Source of the DNA: Desulfonatronospira thiodismutans ASO3-1
GTDB taxonomy: Bacteria > Desulfobacterota > Desulfovibrionia > Desulfovibrionales > Desulfonatronovibrionaceae
Reading direction: 5' to 3'
Length of the DNA stretch: 64,000 bases
Assembly (NCBI RefSeq): GCF_000174435.1
Contig: NZ_ACJN02000002.1
Location: 1,108,363-1,172,362, forward strand
The position numbers and the translations under genes are program-made. Below are positions 26,123 through 36,076 of the stretch, in pieces (the first letter of the stretch is position 1; the number at the start of each line of letters is the position of its first letter). The notes beneath the pieces are model-generated. The model did no database searches and was not told the origin of the DNA. It saw only the letters and a list, made by a program, of their open reading frames with translations.

Positions 26123-26779
26123 GTGGCACAGGGAGTACAGTTGCGGGTGTGGGGAGATTATGCCTGTTTTACTCGCCCCGAGATGAAGGTGGAGCGCGTC
26201 AGTTATGACGTTATGACGCCTTCTGCTGCTCGGGGAGTACTGGAGGCCATTTACTGGAAGCCGTCCATCTGCTGGAAAGTTGACAGAATCCACGTCATGA
26301 AGCCCATTCTTTTCGACAATGTGCGGCGAAACGAAGTGGAGTCCAAGATCCCGGTAAAGGGCGCAACAGGGGTGAATGCTGCCATGAAGGATAGCAAGAC
26401 GCCTTTGAGGCTGTATATTGAGGACAGTCGTCAACAACGGGCAGCCATGGTACTCAGGGATGTAGAGTACATCATTGAAGCACATTTTGAATATACCAAC
26501 GGGGAAGACCGCAACGACGGGAAGCATCTGGACATATTTAATCGGCGTGCAGCCAAGGGACAGTGTTTTCATCGTCCTTACCTGGGATGCCGGGAATTTG
26601 CCGCCTTTTTTGAACCTGTGCAAGGCGAAATTCCGCAGTCTGCGCTGACCGGCGAAAAGGATCTGGGATGGATGCTTTTTGATATTGATTACCAGGCTGA
26701 CATGACCACGACCTTTTTTCGGCCTGTGATGAAAAACGGCATAATTGAATGTCGTAATCAAAGGGTGGTGGCCAAATGA
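26123..26779 (+). CDS. cas5c: Type I-C Cascade subunit and crRNA nuclease Cas5
   Basis: A 218-residue RAMP protein, also called Cas5d. GTG start with AGGAGG 6 nt upstream. In I-C systems Cas5 replaces Cas6 and cuts the pre-crRNA in the repeat. The expected catalytic residues have plausible counterparts: Y44 in EAIYWKP, and K134 and H135 in DGKHLDIFNRR. The glycine-rich C-terminal part (LGCREFAAFFEPV) is typical. The stop overlaps the cas8c start by 4 bp. Confidence 0.95.
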   Translation: MAQGVQLRVWGDYACFTRPEMKVERVSYDVMTPSAARGVLEAIYWKPSICWKVDRIHVMKPILFDNVRRNEVESKIPVKGATGVNAAMKDSKTPLRLYIEDSRQQRAAMVLRDVEYIIEAHFEYTNGEDRNDGKHLDIFNRRAAKGQCFHRPYLGCREFAAFFEPVQGEIPQSALTGEKDLGWMLFDIDYQADMTTTFFRPVMKNGIIECRNQRVVAK

Positions 26780-28515
26780 TTCTGCAAGCACTCAATGATT
26801 ATTATGAAAGATTGCGGGCTGATCCTGAAACAGAAGTTTCTGATTTTGGGTTCAGCCAGGAAAAACTGGCTTTTTCCTTGGTTTTGTCAGAACAGGGCTC
26901 AGTCGTGCAGTTAAGGGACTTGAGGCAATTTGAGGGAAAAAGATCTTTTCCAAAACCAGCTGTAGTACCAAAGCTTCCAAAAGAACGTTCAGGGACAAAT
27001 GCCCCTTCTTACTTTATGTGGGATAAGTCAAAATATGTGTTGGGATGCGAATTAGACAGTGATGGAAATGAAATTTTCTTTAAAAATCAATTTGATAGCT
27101 TTGCAGAAGTGCATCGTGAAATACTGGGCGATAATAAGGACTCCGGTGCCAAAGCTCTGTTAAATTTTATTGACCAGCGTATCTTTGGACAGGTTCCGGA
27201 ATGGGCCACGAAAGAGCTACTCAGTACTGGCTTTATATGTTTTGAGCTTGATGGGCAAAGAGGCTTTTTACATGAAAGATCGGCAATAAGAAATGCTTGG
27301 CAAGAATATCTCAGGAAAAATCAGTCTGAAATTAGAGGACAGTGTCTTATAACAGGCCAACACGATTGTTCAATACCAAGTACCCATCCACAAATGAAAA
27401 ATGTACCCGGAGCACAACCTGCTGGGGCTGCATTAGTATCTTTCAATGCTCCTGCATTTGGCTCATATGGAAAAGGCACTTCTAATCACAATGCCCCGGT
27501 TTCCGAACGGGCTGCTTTCGGATACACTACGGCCTTGAACGTCTTGCTAGCTCCAGGCAGTCGCCGCAAGGTTCAGCTCGGGGAAACCACTGTAGTATTT
27601 TGGACGGATATTCCAGGGGTAGCAGAGGAGTTTTTCGGCCTGTCTGTGGGCGTAAAAGAAGCAGAAGACCATGAGATGGCCCAGGAGGTAGATCAATACT
27701 TGCGAGCTGTTGTTAAAGGATATTACCCTCATGAACTGGGAAAAAGGGATACCCCTTTTTATGTCCTGGGTCTGTCCCCGAACGCCGCCCGTCTTTCAGT
27801 TCGCTTCTGGCATGTAGGTACTGTGGGCAAGATGGCTGAGAACATAGGAAATCACTACAAGGCGCTTCGCCTGCAGCGCAGTTTTGAAAACGAACCTGAA
27901 TATCCCCGTCCATGGTGGCTTTTAAAGGAGCTGGCCCCCCAAAGGGACTCCAGGCATATCCCTCCACTTCTGGGCGGCCAGTTCATCCGGGCCATAGTGC
28001 ATAACCAACCCTACCCCAGAACACTGCTGACCACGGTCATGGGACGTATCCGGGCCGACAGGCAGGTCAACTATTTGCGTGCTTGTATTATCAAGGCATA
28101 TCTTACCCGAAACGCACAAAAGGAGATATCTATGGGTGTGGACAAGGAGAATACCAACATTGGATACAGGCTGGGGAGGCTATTTGCTGTTGTTGATTAC
28201 ATTCAAAATGATGCTGCTCCAGGGGCAAACGTTACAGTTCGCGATCGCTTCTTTGGTGCGGCTGCTGCTACACCGCGGCGGATCTTTCCAGTTATATTGA
28301 AAAATGCTCAACACAGCCTGGCTAAAATCCGGAAAGAAAAACCGGGTTGGGCAATAACCTTGGATAAATCAGTACAGACAATTCTGGGCGATGTTGACCC
28401 CAGGAAAGGCTTTCCAGCGACCATGACCCTGGAACAGCAGGGAATGTTTGTCCTTGGATATTATCATCAACGGCAGGACCTGTACACCAAACAAGAAGAC
28501 AAAACGGAGGAGTAA
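26776..28515 (+). CDS. cas8c: Type I-C Cascade large subunit Cas8c
   Basis: A 579-residue Csd1-family protein that recognises the PAM and target DNA. Visible family blocks are the N-terminal ILQALNDYYERL, GQCLITGQHDCSIPSTHPQMKNVPG in the middle with a Cys/His set, SFNAPAFGSYGKGTSNHNAPVSERAAF, and the C-terminal REALRLQRSF-like and PLLGGQFIRAIV regions. Length is normal. It overlaps cas5c at its start and is followed 3 bp later by cas7c. Confidence 0.95.
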   Translation: MILQALNDYYERLRADPETEVSDFGFSQEKLAFSLVLSEQGSVVQLRDLRQFEGKRSFPKPAVVPKLPKERSGTNAPSYFMWDKSKYVLGCELDSDGNEIFFKNQFDSFAEVHREILGDNKDSGAKALLNFIDQRIFGQVPEWATKELLSTGFICFELDGQRGFLHERSAIRNAWQEYLRKNQSEIRGQCLITGQHDCSIPSTHPQMKNVPGAQPAGAALVSFNAPAFGSYGKGTSNHNAPVSERAAFGYTTALNVLLAPGSRRKVQLGETTVVFWTDIPGVAEEFFGLSVGVKEAEDHEMAQEVDQYLRAVVKGYYPHELGKRDTPFYVLGLSPNAARLSVRFWHVGTVGKMAENIGNHYKALRLQRSFENEPEYPRPWWLLKELAPQRDSRHIPPLLGGQFIRAIVHNQPYPRTLLTTVMGRIRADRQVNYLRACIIKAYLTRNAQKEISMGVDKENTNIGYRLGRLFAVVDYIQNDAAPGANVTVRDRFFGAAAATPRRIFPVILKNAQHSLAKIRKEKPGWAITLDKSVQTILGDVDPRKGFPATMTLEQQGMFVLGYYHQRQDLYTKQEDKTEE

Positions 28516-28518
28516 GCA

Positions 28519-29394
28519 ATGACAGCCATTCAAAACCGCTATGAATTCGTGTATCTTTTTGACGTAGAAAACGGAAACCCCAACGGCGATCCAGACGCTG
28601 GCAATATGCCCCGTATTGACCCGGAAACAGGGTACGGATTGGTGACTGATGTCTGCCTTAAGCGCAAGGTCCGAAATTTTGTAGATATTGTCAAAAACAA
28701 TGAGCCTGGATTCAAAATATATATTGCCGAGAAAGCCGTTTTAAATCAAACAAATGAGATGGCTTACAAAGCCTTGGATTTAAAGCCAGAGAAAAAGAAA
28801 TTGCCCAAAAAATGGGAGGACGCCCGTAAAGTCACTCGCTGGATGTGTGATAATTTTTATGATGTGCGCACCTTTGGAGCGGTTATGACCACTGAAGTCA
28901 ACTGCGGACAGGTGCGGGGCCCTGTTCAACTCACTTTTGCCAGAAGCATAGAGGAGATTGTCCCGGCAGAGGTCAGCATAACCCGGATGGCAGTGACTAA
29001 TGAAAGAGATCTTGAAAAAGAGCGTACCATGGGACGAAAGCACATAATCCCATATGCTCTGTATCGTGCAGAAGGATTTATATCCGCACATCTGGCAGAT
29101 GGTGATAAGGGGACCGGGTTTTCTGAAGCAGACCTCAATCTTCTGTGGCAGGCCATGGAAAATATGTTCGATCATGATCATTCCGCCGCTCGAGGTAAAA
29201 TGAATGCTCGCAGGCTAATCATCTTCAAGCATGACTCCAAGTTGGGCAACGCCCCAGCGCACAAGCTCTTTGATCTAGTCAAAGTCGAGCGGGCCACAGA
29301 TCCTGAAAAGCCTCCCCGCTCCTTTTCCGACTACACAATAGCAATAGACCAGGCCAATATCCCCCAAGGGGTCACTTTGGAGCAAAGACTGTAA
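28519..29394 (+). CDS. cas7c: Type I-C Cascade backbone Cas7c
   Basis: A 291-residue Csd2-family protein that forms the filament along the crRNA. Typical blocks are the N-terminal [35 protein letters not shown], and [19 protein letters not shown]. The length is as expected. It follows cas8c directly and is followed 21 bp later by the four-helix gene. Confidence 0.96.
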   Translation: MTAIQNRYEFVYLFDVENGNPNGDPDAGNMPRIDPETGYGLVTDVCLKRKVRNFVDIVKNNEPGFKIYIAEKAVLNQTNEMAYKALDLKPEKKKLPKKWEDARKVTRWMCDNFYDVRTFGAVMTTEVNCGQVRGPVQLTFARSIEEIVPAEVSITRMAVTNERDLEKERTMGRKHIIPYALYRAEGFISAHLADGDKGTGFSEADLNLLWQAMENMFDHDHSAARGKMNARRLIIFKHDSKLGNAPAHKLFDLVKVERATDPEKPPRSFSDYTIAIDQANIPQGVTLEQRL

Positions 29395-29415
29395 CAAATT
29401 ATCAGGAGGCCCCTT

Positions 29416-29985
29416 GTGACCTCAAAACAGGAACCGCCCCAACTTATCCCGGCTCACGGTGGATATCAGGATCTTAAATCGTATCAGATGGCAGAGCTTG
29501 TATATGACGGCACGGTCAAGTTTTGCCAGCGATTGGTTAATCCTCGTTCGCGGACGCATGATCAGATGGTCCAGGCCGCTCGAAGCGGCAAGCAGAATAT
29601 CGTTGAGGGCAGTATGGCCTCCGGTACTTCCAAAAAGACAGAATTGAAATTGGTCGGGATTGCCAGGGCCAGCCTGGAGGAACTGCTCCAGGACTTTCAG
29701 GACTTTCTGCGTCTTAAAGGATATTCACTCTGGGGCAAGGATCATCCACTATCCAAAACTGTTCGTGGGCTTTGTTACAAGAAGGATAGGTCCTATGCGA
29801 CATATAGGACATATATTGAAAACGCCCCGCCGGAGGTCGCAGCCAATACCATGATCTGCCTGATCCATCAGACCAACTATCTTCTGGATCAGCAGTTAAG
29901 GGCTTTGGAGAAAGAATTTCTGGAAGGGGGAGGCTTTACCGAGCGGCTTTACCGGACCCGTTCACAGGCGCGCAGAAAGGGCTGA
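29416..29985 (+). CDS. Four-helix bundle protein inserted in the cas operon
   Basis: A 189-residue protein of the four-helix bundle (S23/IVP, Avd-like) group with a suffix domain. The core LKSYQMAELVYDGTVKFCQ...QMVQAARSGKQNIVEGSMAS...ARASLEELLQDFQDF matches the family's R-S-x-x-x-N-I-V-E-G signature. The C-terminal MICLIHQTNYLLDQQL and GGFTERLYR segments match the suffix domain as I recall it. GTG start with AGGAGG upstream. It sits between cas7c and cas4 (21 bp and 4 bp gaps), an unusual place in a I-C operon, and must be co-transcribed. Relatives help retroelements or sit in 23S rRNA; a CRISPR role is not known to me. Confidence 0.8.
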   Translation: MTSKQEPPQLIPAHGGYQDLKSYQMAELVYDGTVKFCQRLVNPRSRTHDQMVQAARSGKQNIVEGSMASGTSKKTELKLVGIARASLEELLQDFQDFLRLKGYSLWGKDHPLSKTVRGLCYKKDRSYATYRTYIENAPPEVAANTMICLIHQTNYLLDQQLRALEKEFLEGGGFTERLYRTRSQARRKG

Positions 29986-29989
29986 TTGT

Positions 29990-30613
29990 ATGAGAGACAC
30001 TGAATCTCTGCCCATCTCGGCATTGCAGCATTATTTGTACTGTCCCAGACAATGTGCCCTTATTCATGTGGAAATGGTCTGGGAGGAAAACTTGTTTACT
30101 GCCGAGGGTCGACTACTGCATAAACGGGTTGACGCAGGCGAGGCCGGCAGACGTGGCAGTATCGATGAAGAGAGATCTGTGCCGGTGCGCAGTGAACGCT
30201 TGGGCCTTTATGGAGTGGCTGATGTGCTTGAGATGCGAACTGGAGCATCAGGCAGCAGTATCCCCTATCCGGTGGAATACAAAAGAGGCAGCCCCAAAGT
30301 GGGGGACTGGGACCGGGGGCAACTGTGTGCTCAGGCAATGTGCCTGGAAGAGATGCTTGAACTGACAATAAGGGAGGGAGCTATTTTTTATGGCCGCCCC
30401 CGTCGTCGTGAGAAAGTTATCTTTGATGATGTCCTCAGGGAAAAAGTGGAAGTGAGCTGCCGGGCAATGCATTCGTTGATTGAAGGCGGGGTCACTCCTC
30501 CTCCGGAACACGGCCGACATTGTAAGAACTGCTCTTTGCTACGGGTATGTATGCCCAAATTGAGTAAGCAACGTAAGGTGGAAAAATACTTGTTGCAGGG
30601 GCTGGAACAGTGA
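29990..30613 (+). CDS. cas4: CRISPR adaptation nuclease Cas4
   Basis: A 207-residue RecB-like protein that trims prespacers and sets PAM choice. The first cysteine lies in YLYCPRQCALIH, the nuclease residues in PVEYKRGSPK, and the three C-terminal cluster cysteines in HCKNCSLLRVC, together able to hold a 4Fe-4S cluster. The stop overlaps the cas1 start. Position before cas1-cas2 is the standard I-C order. Confidence 0.95.
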   Translation: MRDTESLPISALQHYLYCPRQCALIHVEMVWEENLFTAEGRLLHKRVDAGEAGRRGSIDEERSVPVRSERLGLYGVADVLEMRTGASGSSIPYPVEYKRGSPKVGDWDRGQLCAQAMCLEEMLELTIREGAIFYGRPRRREKVIFDDVLREKVEVSCRAMHSLIEGGVTPPPEHGRHCKNCSLLRVCMPKLSKQRKVEKYLLQGLEQ

Positions 30614-31641
30614 AAAAACTGCTTAATACGCTCTATGTGACTTCACAAGGCAGCTATCTGTTCAAGGATGGCGAGTGTGTCGTTATTCGCCTTGAGGATG
30701 GGTCAAAAAAACGTTTCCCGGTTCATGTCCTGGACGGGGTGGTATGTTTCGGCAATGTCATATGTAGTCCTTTTCTGCTAGGTCATTGTGCTGAAAAGGG
30801 GTTGGCAGTGTCTTTTTTGACAGAACGGGGGCGGTATCTGGCTTCGGTTCATGGGCCGCAGGGCGGAAATGTTTTGTTGCGCCGAGAACAATACCGCAAG
30901 GCGGATGATGAAGAAAGTTCTGCAACTACCGCAAGGAGCATTGTAGCCGGCAAAGTTGCCAATTCCAGGGCGGTGCTCAGGCGCTGCTTGCGGGATTATG
31001 CGGAACGCGTGGATGCACAGCGTTTGCAGGGTGCCATCGGGGTGCTGGATGGTTGCGCCCACCGTTTAAAGACCCCGGTAAGCCTGGATGAGGCCAGGGG
31101 TTTGGAAGGCCTGGCCGCTAATACATACTTCGGAGTATTTGGCGAACTGATTCTAAAGAAAGGCCCCGGCTTCTCCTTTACGGGCCGAACCCGCAGACCG
31201 CCCCTAGATAATGTGAATTGCCTGCTCTCTTTCGTATATACTCTTCTGGCGCATGACATTCGTTCAGCAATTGAGGCTGTGGGCCTGGACCCTCAGGCAG
31301 GGTTTCTGCACCGTGATCGGCCGGGCAGGCCGGGACTGGCCCTGGATATTATGGAGGAGTTCCGGTCCTTTTTGGCTGATCGCCTGGTCCTTTCCCTGAT
31401 TAATCGTGGCGAAGTGGGTGAAAAAGGATTCACGGTCAAGGAAAGCGGAGCTGTTTTTATGGATGAGGACACCAGAAAGGCTGTCCTTGTTGCATGGCAA
31501 AAAAGGAAAGCAGACGAAGTTGTACATCCTTTTTTGAAGGAGCGGATTTCCATGGGGCTTGCGTTTCACCTGCAGGCGAGGTTGATGGCCCGCTATATTC
31601 GAGGGGATCTTGAGGGTTATCCGCCTTTTTTCTGGAAGTAA
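30610..31641 (+). CDS. cas1: CRISPR integrase Cas1
   Basis: A 343-residue endonuclease that integrates new spacers with Cas2. It begins at a GTG overlapping the cas4 stop. Catalytic residues fall in LEGLAANTYFG (glutamate), LDPQAGFLHRDRPGRPGLALDIMEEFR (histidine and aspartates) and the region between. Length and motif order are those of type I-C Cas1. Confidence 0.97.
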   Translation: MKKLLNTLYVTSQGSYLFKDGECVVIRLEDGSKKRFPVHVLDGVVCFGNVICSPFLLGHCAEKGLAVSFLTERGRYLASVHGPQGGNVLLRREQYRKADDEESSATTARSIVAGKVANSRAVLRRCLRDYAERVDAQRLQGAIGVLDGCAHRLKTPVSLDEARGLEGLAANTYFGVFGELILKKGPGFSFTGRTRRPPLDNVNCLLSFVYTLLAHDIRSAIEAVGLDPQAGFLHRDRPGRPGLALDIMEEFRSFLADRLVLSLINRGEVGEKGFTVKESGAVFMDEDTRKAVLVAWQKRKADEVVHPFLKERISMGLAFHLQARLMARYIRGDLEGYPPFFWK

Positions 31642-31644
31642 GTT

Positions 31645-31938
31645 ATGATGGTGCTGGTAAGTTATGACGTGAGTTTTGAAGATCCAAGCGGCAAGAAAAG
31701 ATTGCGCCGTATTGCCAAGGTTTGCGAAAACTTTGGGCAGCGAGTTCAATACTCTGTGTTTGAATGCGTGGTGGACCCAGTACAGTGGACAGCCTTCCGT
31801 GATCGACTGCTCAAGGAATATGATGAAGAAAAGGACAGTCTTCGTTTTTATTTCATGGGTAAAAACTGGCAGCGCAGAGTGGAACATCATGGAGTTGGCG
31901 AGATCTATGATCCGGAAAATGATGCCCTGATTTTGTGA
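31645..31938 (+). CDS. cas2: CRISPR adaptation subunit Cas2
   Basis: A 97-residue ferredoxin-fold dimer partner of Cas1. The LVSYDVSFED opening with the conserved aspartate, the RRIAKVCENFGQRVQYSVFEC block and the final IYDPENDALIL are family features. It is the last cas gene and directly precedes the leader and array. Confidence 0.96.
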   Translation: MMVLVSYDVSFEDPSGKKRLRRIAKVCENFGQRVQYSVFECVVDPVQWTAFRDRLLKEYDEEKDSLRFYFMGKNWQRRVEHHGVGEIYDPENDALIL

Positions 31939-32117
31939 GTTGCGAACCTAAAGCTCTCAGCATTTTGCCGGGGTATTCGCACTCGTATTTTGATCTTTTA
32001 TTTTTGAGAGTTGTTGAACACATGCATCACCAAAACTCAAATCAACAGGATTCTTTATCATGGGTTCGCGGCTAAACGGCCTTGAACCCATGTACCCCGT
32101 GGCATTTGAGAGCCACT
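31939..32117 (+). promoter_or_regulatory. CRISPR leader
   Basis: This 179-bp stretch lies between cas2 and the first repeat, so it is the expected leader for array transcription and spacer insertion. A perfect 9-bp inverted repeat, CATGGGTTC (32059-32067) and GAACCCATG (32084-32092), is 25 bp from the first repeat. It could bind a protein or bend the DNA for Cas1-Cas2. Confidence 0.75.
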
Positions 32118-34732
32118 GTCGCCCCCTGCGCGGGGGCGTGGATTGAAACAAGTTTTTGCTGAGGATAACCCCCAGCTCATGCTGGTCGCCCCCTGCGCGG
32201 GGGCGTGGATTGAAACGATTTTTTCCGGACAGGTATCCGCGACGGTGCCCGTCGCCCCCTGCGCGGGGGCGTGGATTGAAACTTTTGCCCGGCTTGCCAG
32301 CCTGAGCAGGTATTGCGTCGCCCCCTGCGCGGGGGCGTGGATTGAAACACGCATATCTTAAGTGAATCAGCAGTAACTGTGTGTCGCCCCCTGCGCGGGG
32401 GCGTGGATTGAAACCTTTTCTAGCACTCTGAGTGTGGCAGAATTATTGGTCGCCCCCTGCGCGGGGGCGTGGATTGAAACATATTCCAAGAGGGAGTCCC
32501 GGAGGTTATTCAGGCGTCGCCCCCTGCGCGGGGGCGTGGATTGAAACGGGGTCGGTACCCAGGGCGGAATTGAGCTGAACATGTCGCCCCCTGCGCGGGG
32601 GCGTGGATTGAAACGGTTAATCTCAGATCATTAACACAATAGGTCTCAGTCGCCCCCTGCGCGGGGGCGTGGATTGAAACTGCCTAGAATGTTTCATGAG
32701 AGGCCGGCTGCAAGGTCGCCCCCTGCGCGGGGGCGTGGATTGAAACAAGAATACATAAGGAACCTCAGGAAAGAGCGTGACGTCGCCCCCTGCGCGGGGG
32801 CGTGGATTGAAACGTTATACGTCTTGCCGCAGAACTGCTCCTTGCAGGTCGCCCCCTGCGCGGGGGCGTGGATTGAAACAAATTGTTCAGCTGCAGCCTG
32901 CTGGATTGCTGGTGTCGCCCCCTGCGCGGGGGCGTGGATTGAAACAGGCTGGGATAGTCCGGGAGCACCTGGAGCAGCGGGTCGCCCCCTGCGCGGGGGC
33001 GTGGATTGAAACGATTTTTTCCGGACAGGTATCCGCGACGGTGCCCGTCGCCCCCTGCGCGGGGGCGTGGATTGAAACAGGGACAAGAGTTACAAGCTGA
33101 ATCGGCAACAACGTCGCCCCCTGCGCGGGGGCGTGGATTGAAACTCCATGAGGCAATTGAAACATTCCATACCTTATCTGTCGCCCCCTGCGCGGGGGCG
33201 TGGATTGAAACATGAAAGTGACTATGGAAAAGGTACGGTTTATGGAGTCGCCCCCTGCGCGGGGGCGTGGATTGAAACTGGGCAAGGGTGGATTCGCCGG
33301 GCTGGTCGGTCGAGTCGCCCCCTGCGCGGGGGCGTGGATTGAAACAGGTGTCCAGGGATCGGCAGTCCAGACGCCCGGAGTCGCCCCCTGCGCGGGGGCG
33401 TGGATTGAAACTTTCCAGGCCACATAGATCCCTCGCTATCTGGAGTCGCCCCCTGCGCGGGGGCGTGGATTGAAACAGGGACCACAGTTCCCTTGGAGGG
33501 ATTGATAATCGTCGCCCCCTGCGCGGGGGCGTGGATTGAAACACGTTGTGCCCGATCCAGGTTGCCGGTTTGTAGAAGTCGCCCCCTGCGCGGGGGCGTG
33601 GATTGAAACCTGCCAGTCAATATAATAGTTCCCACACTCGTCGCGTCGCCCCCTGCGCGGGGGCGTGGATTGAAACATCTGCGCTAGCAGGTCCGCAATA
33701 CTCGCCTCGGTCGCCCCCTGCGCGGGGGCGTGGATTGAAACTGCCAGGTTGCGCCGTATCCACGGGCTGACGAGGTCGCCCCCTGCGCGGGGGCGTGGAT
33801 TGAAACTCCGGTTCTCTGGGACAGACCACCGTGGCTGTGAGTCGCCCCCTGCGCGGGGGCGTGGATTGAAACAGCCTCAGCCATAAACCAGTCAGAATCC
33901 TCTAAAGTCGCCCCCTGCGCGGGGGCGTGGATTGAAACATGCCTACTGGCCGCCGCCTTCGGGTCCTGGAGTGGTCGCCCCCTGCGCGGGGGCGTGGATT
34001 GAAACTCATGCTTCTACCAACGGGGTTCCGGTGAAGGATGTCGCCCCCTGCGCGGGGGCGTGGATTGAAACTCTGTATAAAAAATATGCAACCAGCACGG
34101 CCCAAAGTCGCCCCCTGCGCGGGGGCGTGGATTGAAACAACAGATCTATCATCGACAGGCCTAACTGGACAGGTCGCCCCCTGCGCGGGGGCGTGGATTG
34201 AAACTGAATAAGGCTGTAAAGGCTTTAAAGCACTTTTGGTCGCCCCCTGCGCGGGGGCGTGGATTGAAACAACAGAAAAGGAAATAGTTGCTGCTGCGTA
34301 TGATGTCGCCCCCTGCGCGGGGGCGTGGATTGAAACTGGCAGATCATGGTGTACGGGCATGTCCTGCATAGGTCGCCCCCTGCGCGGGGGCGTGGATTGA
34401 AACAGTACAGAATAGCTTGGAAAGCAATCCTGAATAAGGTCGCCCCCTGCGCGGGGGCGTGGATTGAAACTGCAACAGCGCCAGGTCTGAGCTTGATGCA
34501 TCCACGTCGCCCCCTGCGCGGGGGCGTGGATTGAAACCGTCTATGCCAAGAAATGAGGCTATATCGTCAAGTCGCCCCCTGCGCGGGGGCGTGGATTGAA
34601 ACCAGGTCACCCGTGGTCTGGCTCTCGTTTCGCCTGCGTCGCCCCCTGCGCGGGGGCGTGGATTGAAACGCTAAGCTATCGGCCAAAGGCGCCGGAATAA
34701 GAGGTCGCCCCCTGCGCGGGGGCGTGGATTGA
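32118..34732 (+). CRISPR. Type I-C CRISPR array, 40 repeats and 39 spacers
   Basis: The 32-bp repeat begins GTCGCCCCC and ends GTGGATTGAAAC, with an internal GCCCCC/GGGGGC palindrome, typical of type I-C. Repeats start every 65-68 bp, from 32118 to 34704; spacers are about 33-36 bp. Repeats 1-39 appear identical. The 40th (34704-34732) matches for 29 bases and then breaks into the Cas6e relic, marking the trailer end. The ATTGAAAC 3' end and the leader next to cas2 set transcription on the plus strand. Spacer 2 (32217-32250) and spacer 14 (33013-33046) are identical. Confidence 0.98.
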
Positions 34733-34878
34733 GCAGCTGACCGGATCTTTGATGCCGAAAGGCGTTAAGCACCATGCTGGAGGTCACTGAGCCGGATAGC
34801 TTTAAAGAAACCCTGTTCAACGGGCTGGGTCGGTCCCGGGCATTTGGTTGCGGGCTGATGCTGGTCAGAAGGTGCTAA
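34733..34878 (+). pseudogene. cas6e: Type I-E Cas6e C-terminal relic
   Basis: From the ATG at 34774 the frame reads LEVTEPDSFKETLFNGLG, then RSRAFGCGLMLVRRC and a stop. This matches the C-terminus of Cas6e/CasE, where the glycine-rich GxGRxKAFGCGLL segment binds RNA. Upstream, with one frameshift, PKGVKHHAGG continues the match. The rest of the gene is gone. It is joined directly to the broken last repeat of the I-C array. Cas6e does not belong to type I-C, so this is a remnant of another system. Confidence 0.75.
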
Positions 34879-34879
34879 G

Positions 34880-35161
34880 ATGAAGCCAGATCTTGGTGAA
34901 AGTATTCTGTACCAGCCTGAAGACGGTAAATGCGCCCTTGATGTATCTCTAAAGGATGAAACAGTCTGGCTTACCTAGGCGCAGATGGTGGAGTTATTCC
35001 AGAGGGACAAGCGTACAATTTCCGAACACATCCGAAATGTATTCAAGGAGGGCGAGTTGAGCGAGCAGGCAGTTGTCCGGAAATCCCGGACAACTGCCGC
35101 TGACGCTGACAAAAACTGTTATCCGTGGCATTTTGCCACGGCCTCATTGAAGCACAAATGA
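34880..35161 (+). pseudogene. RhuM-family fragment 1, with nonsense codon
   Basis: Starts with an ATG one base after the Cas6e stop. It reads as the N-terminus of RhuM-family proteins (LYQPEDGKCALDVSLKDETVWLT, then AQMVELFQRDKRTISEHIRNVFKEGEL). An in-frame TAG at 34976-34978 replaces the glutamine expected in WLTQAQM. Homology stops near 35113, just before a CCGTGGCA/TGCCACGG hairpin at 35123-35141. Non-functional. Confidence 0.7.
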
Positions 35162-35205
35162 TTTGTGCAGTTCTCCCGTCCCGGAGGTGGTCAATTTTCG
35201 ATTGT

Positions 35206-35670
35206 CACAACCACCTGAATGTGCATTTGAAGGACGAAACCGTCTGGTTGACCCAAAAGCAGATCGCTGCCCTCTTCGAGGCTGAAAGAAGTGTTGTCAC
35301 CAAGCACATTGGCAACATTTTTCGTAGCGGAGAGCTGGACAGGGAGGCAGTATGTGCAAAGTTTGCACATACTGCCGAGGTCGGCAAAACCTACCGGACA
35401 ACTTTTTATAACCTGGATGTCATCATTGCTGTGGGCTACAGGGTGAACGCCAAACGCGGTACCCAGTTCCGAATCTGGGCCACGCAGGTTTTGAAGGAGC
35501 ACCTGGTGCGGGGCTAAACCCTGATAAGGGCCAGGCTGTGCAGGAGGTGCTCGGTCGCTATGCCCGCGCCTGGCAGCTTCTTCTTCAATATGATGAAGAG
35601 CGCCTGTCTGTTCCCGAATCACGACATGGGGTCAGGGTCAGCCTGAAAACAGAAGATGTGCGGCAGGCTA
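35206..35670 (+). pseudogene. RhuM-family fragment 2, internally deleted
   Basis: A second copy begins mid-gene (HLNVHLKDETVWLTQKQIAALF) and runs through YNLDVIIAVGYRVNAKRGTQFRIWATQVLKEHLVRG to a stop at 35517. In another frame it picks up a later part (VQEVLGRYARAWQLLLQYDEERL). The middle of the protein is missing. It has no proper start. A 30-bp quasi-palindrome at 35186-35215 lies at its left edge and resembles the end of the IS66 element at 61398. The fragment runs into the orphan type I-E repeat. Confidence 0.7.
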
Positions 35671-35699
35671 GCGTTCCCCACGCCTGTGGGGATGAACCG
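35671..35699 (+). repeat. Orphan type I-E CRISPR repeat
   Basis: These 29 bases begin GCGTTCCCCACGCC and end GGGGATGAACCG. This is the classic type I-E repeat with the CCCCAC/GTGGGG palindrome, unrelated to the 32-bp I-C repeat nearby. No second full copy lies within one spacer distance. From 35700 to 36076 I see no gene. Confidence 0.85.
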
Positions 35700-36076
35700 T
35701 TACGATAGCCGAAAAGAGTAGGAAAGAGTAGAAAAGTAAAGATGTAAAAGTAGAGCCGCACCCGCCCCCCTGCTTTACTGCGATAAAAACTCGGTGTCCG
35801 ATCCGGACATAGTGCCTGGGTGGCAAGCTGTCTTAAGAAGCTGTCGAAAGGGGAGGTTTTGCCAACTCCATGCTGTTGGTCGTCACTTGGTGTTGGTTTG
35901 GTAAACTGCTTGGGGCGATAGGAGAAGAACTAAGCAGCTGCCAGACTTTTCCCTTACTCCGTTCAGGGCCAGAAGGTTTGTGTTCCATGGTCAACGGTCT
36001 TTTACTCTGATGTTTGCACTTGACTAAATTTAAGATACATGGCAGTATTACAAAAAATACAAAAGGGGGGGAGATT

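Noticed and set aside
32674..34610. Several long reading frames on both strands rich in PPARGRGLK, APCAGAWIET or SIHAPAQGA units
   Set aside because: They are translations of the CRISPR repeats and spacers; the array structure explains them.
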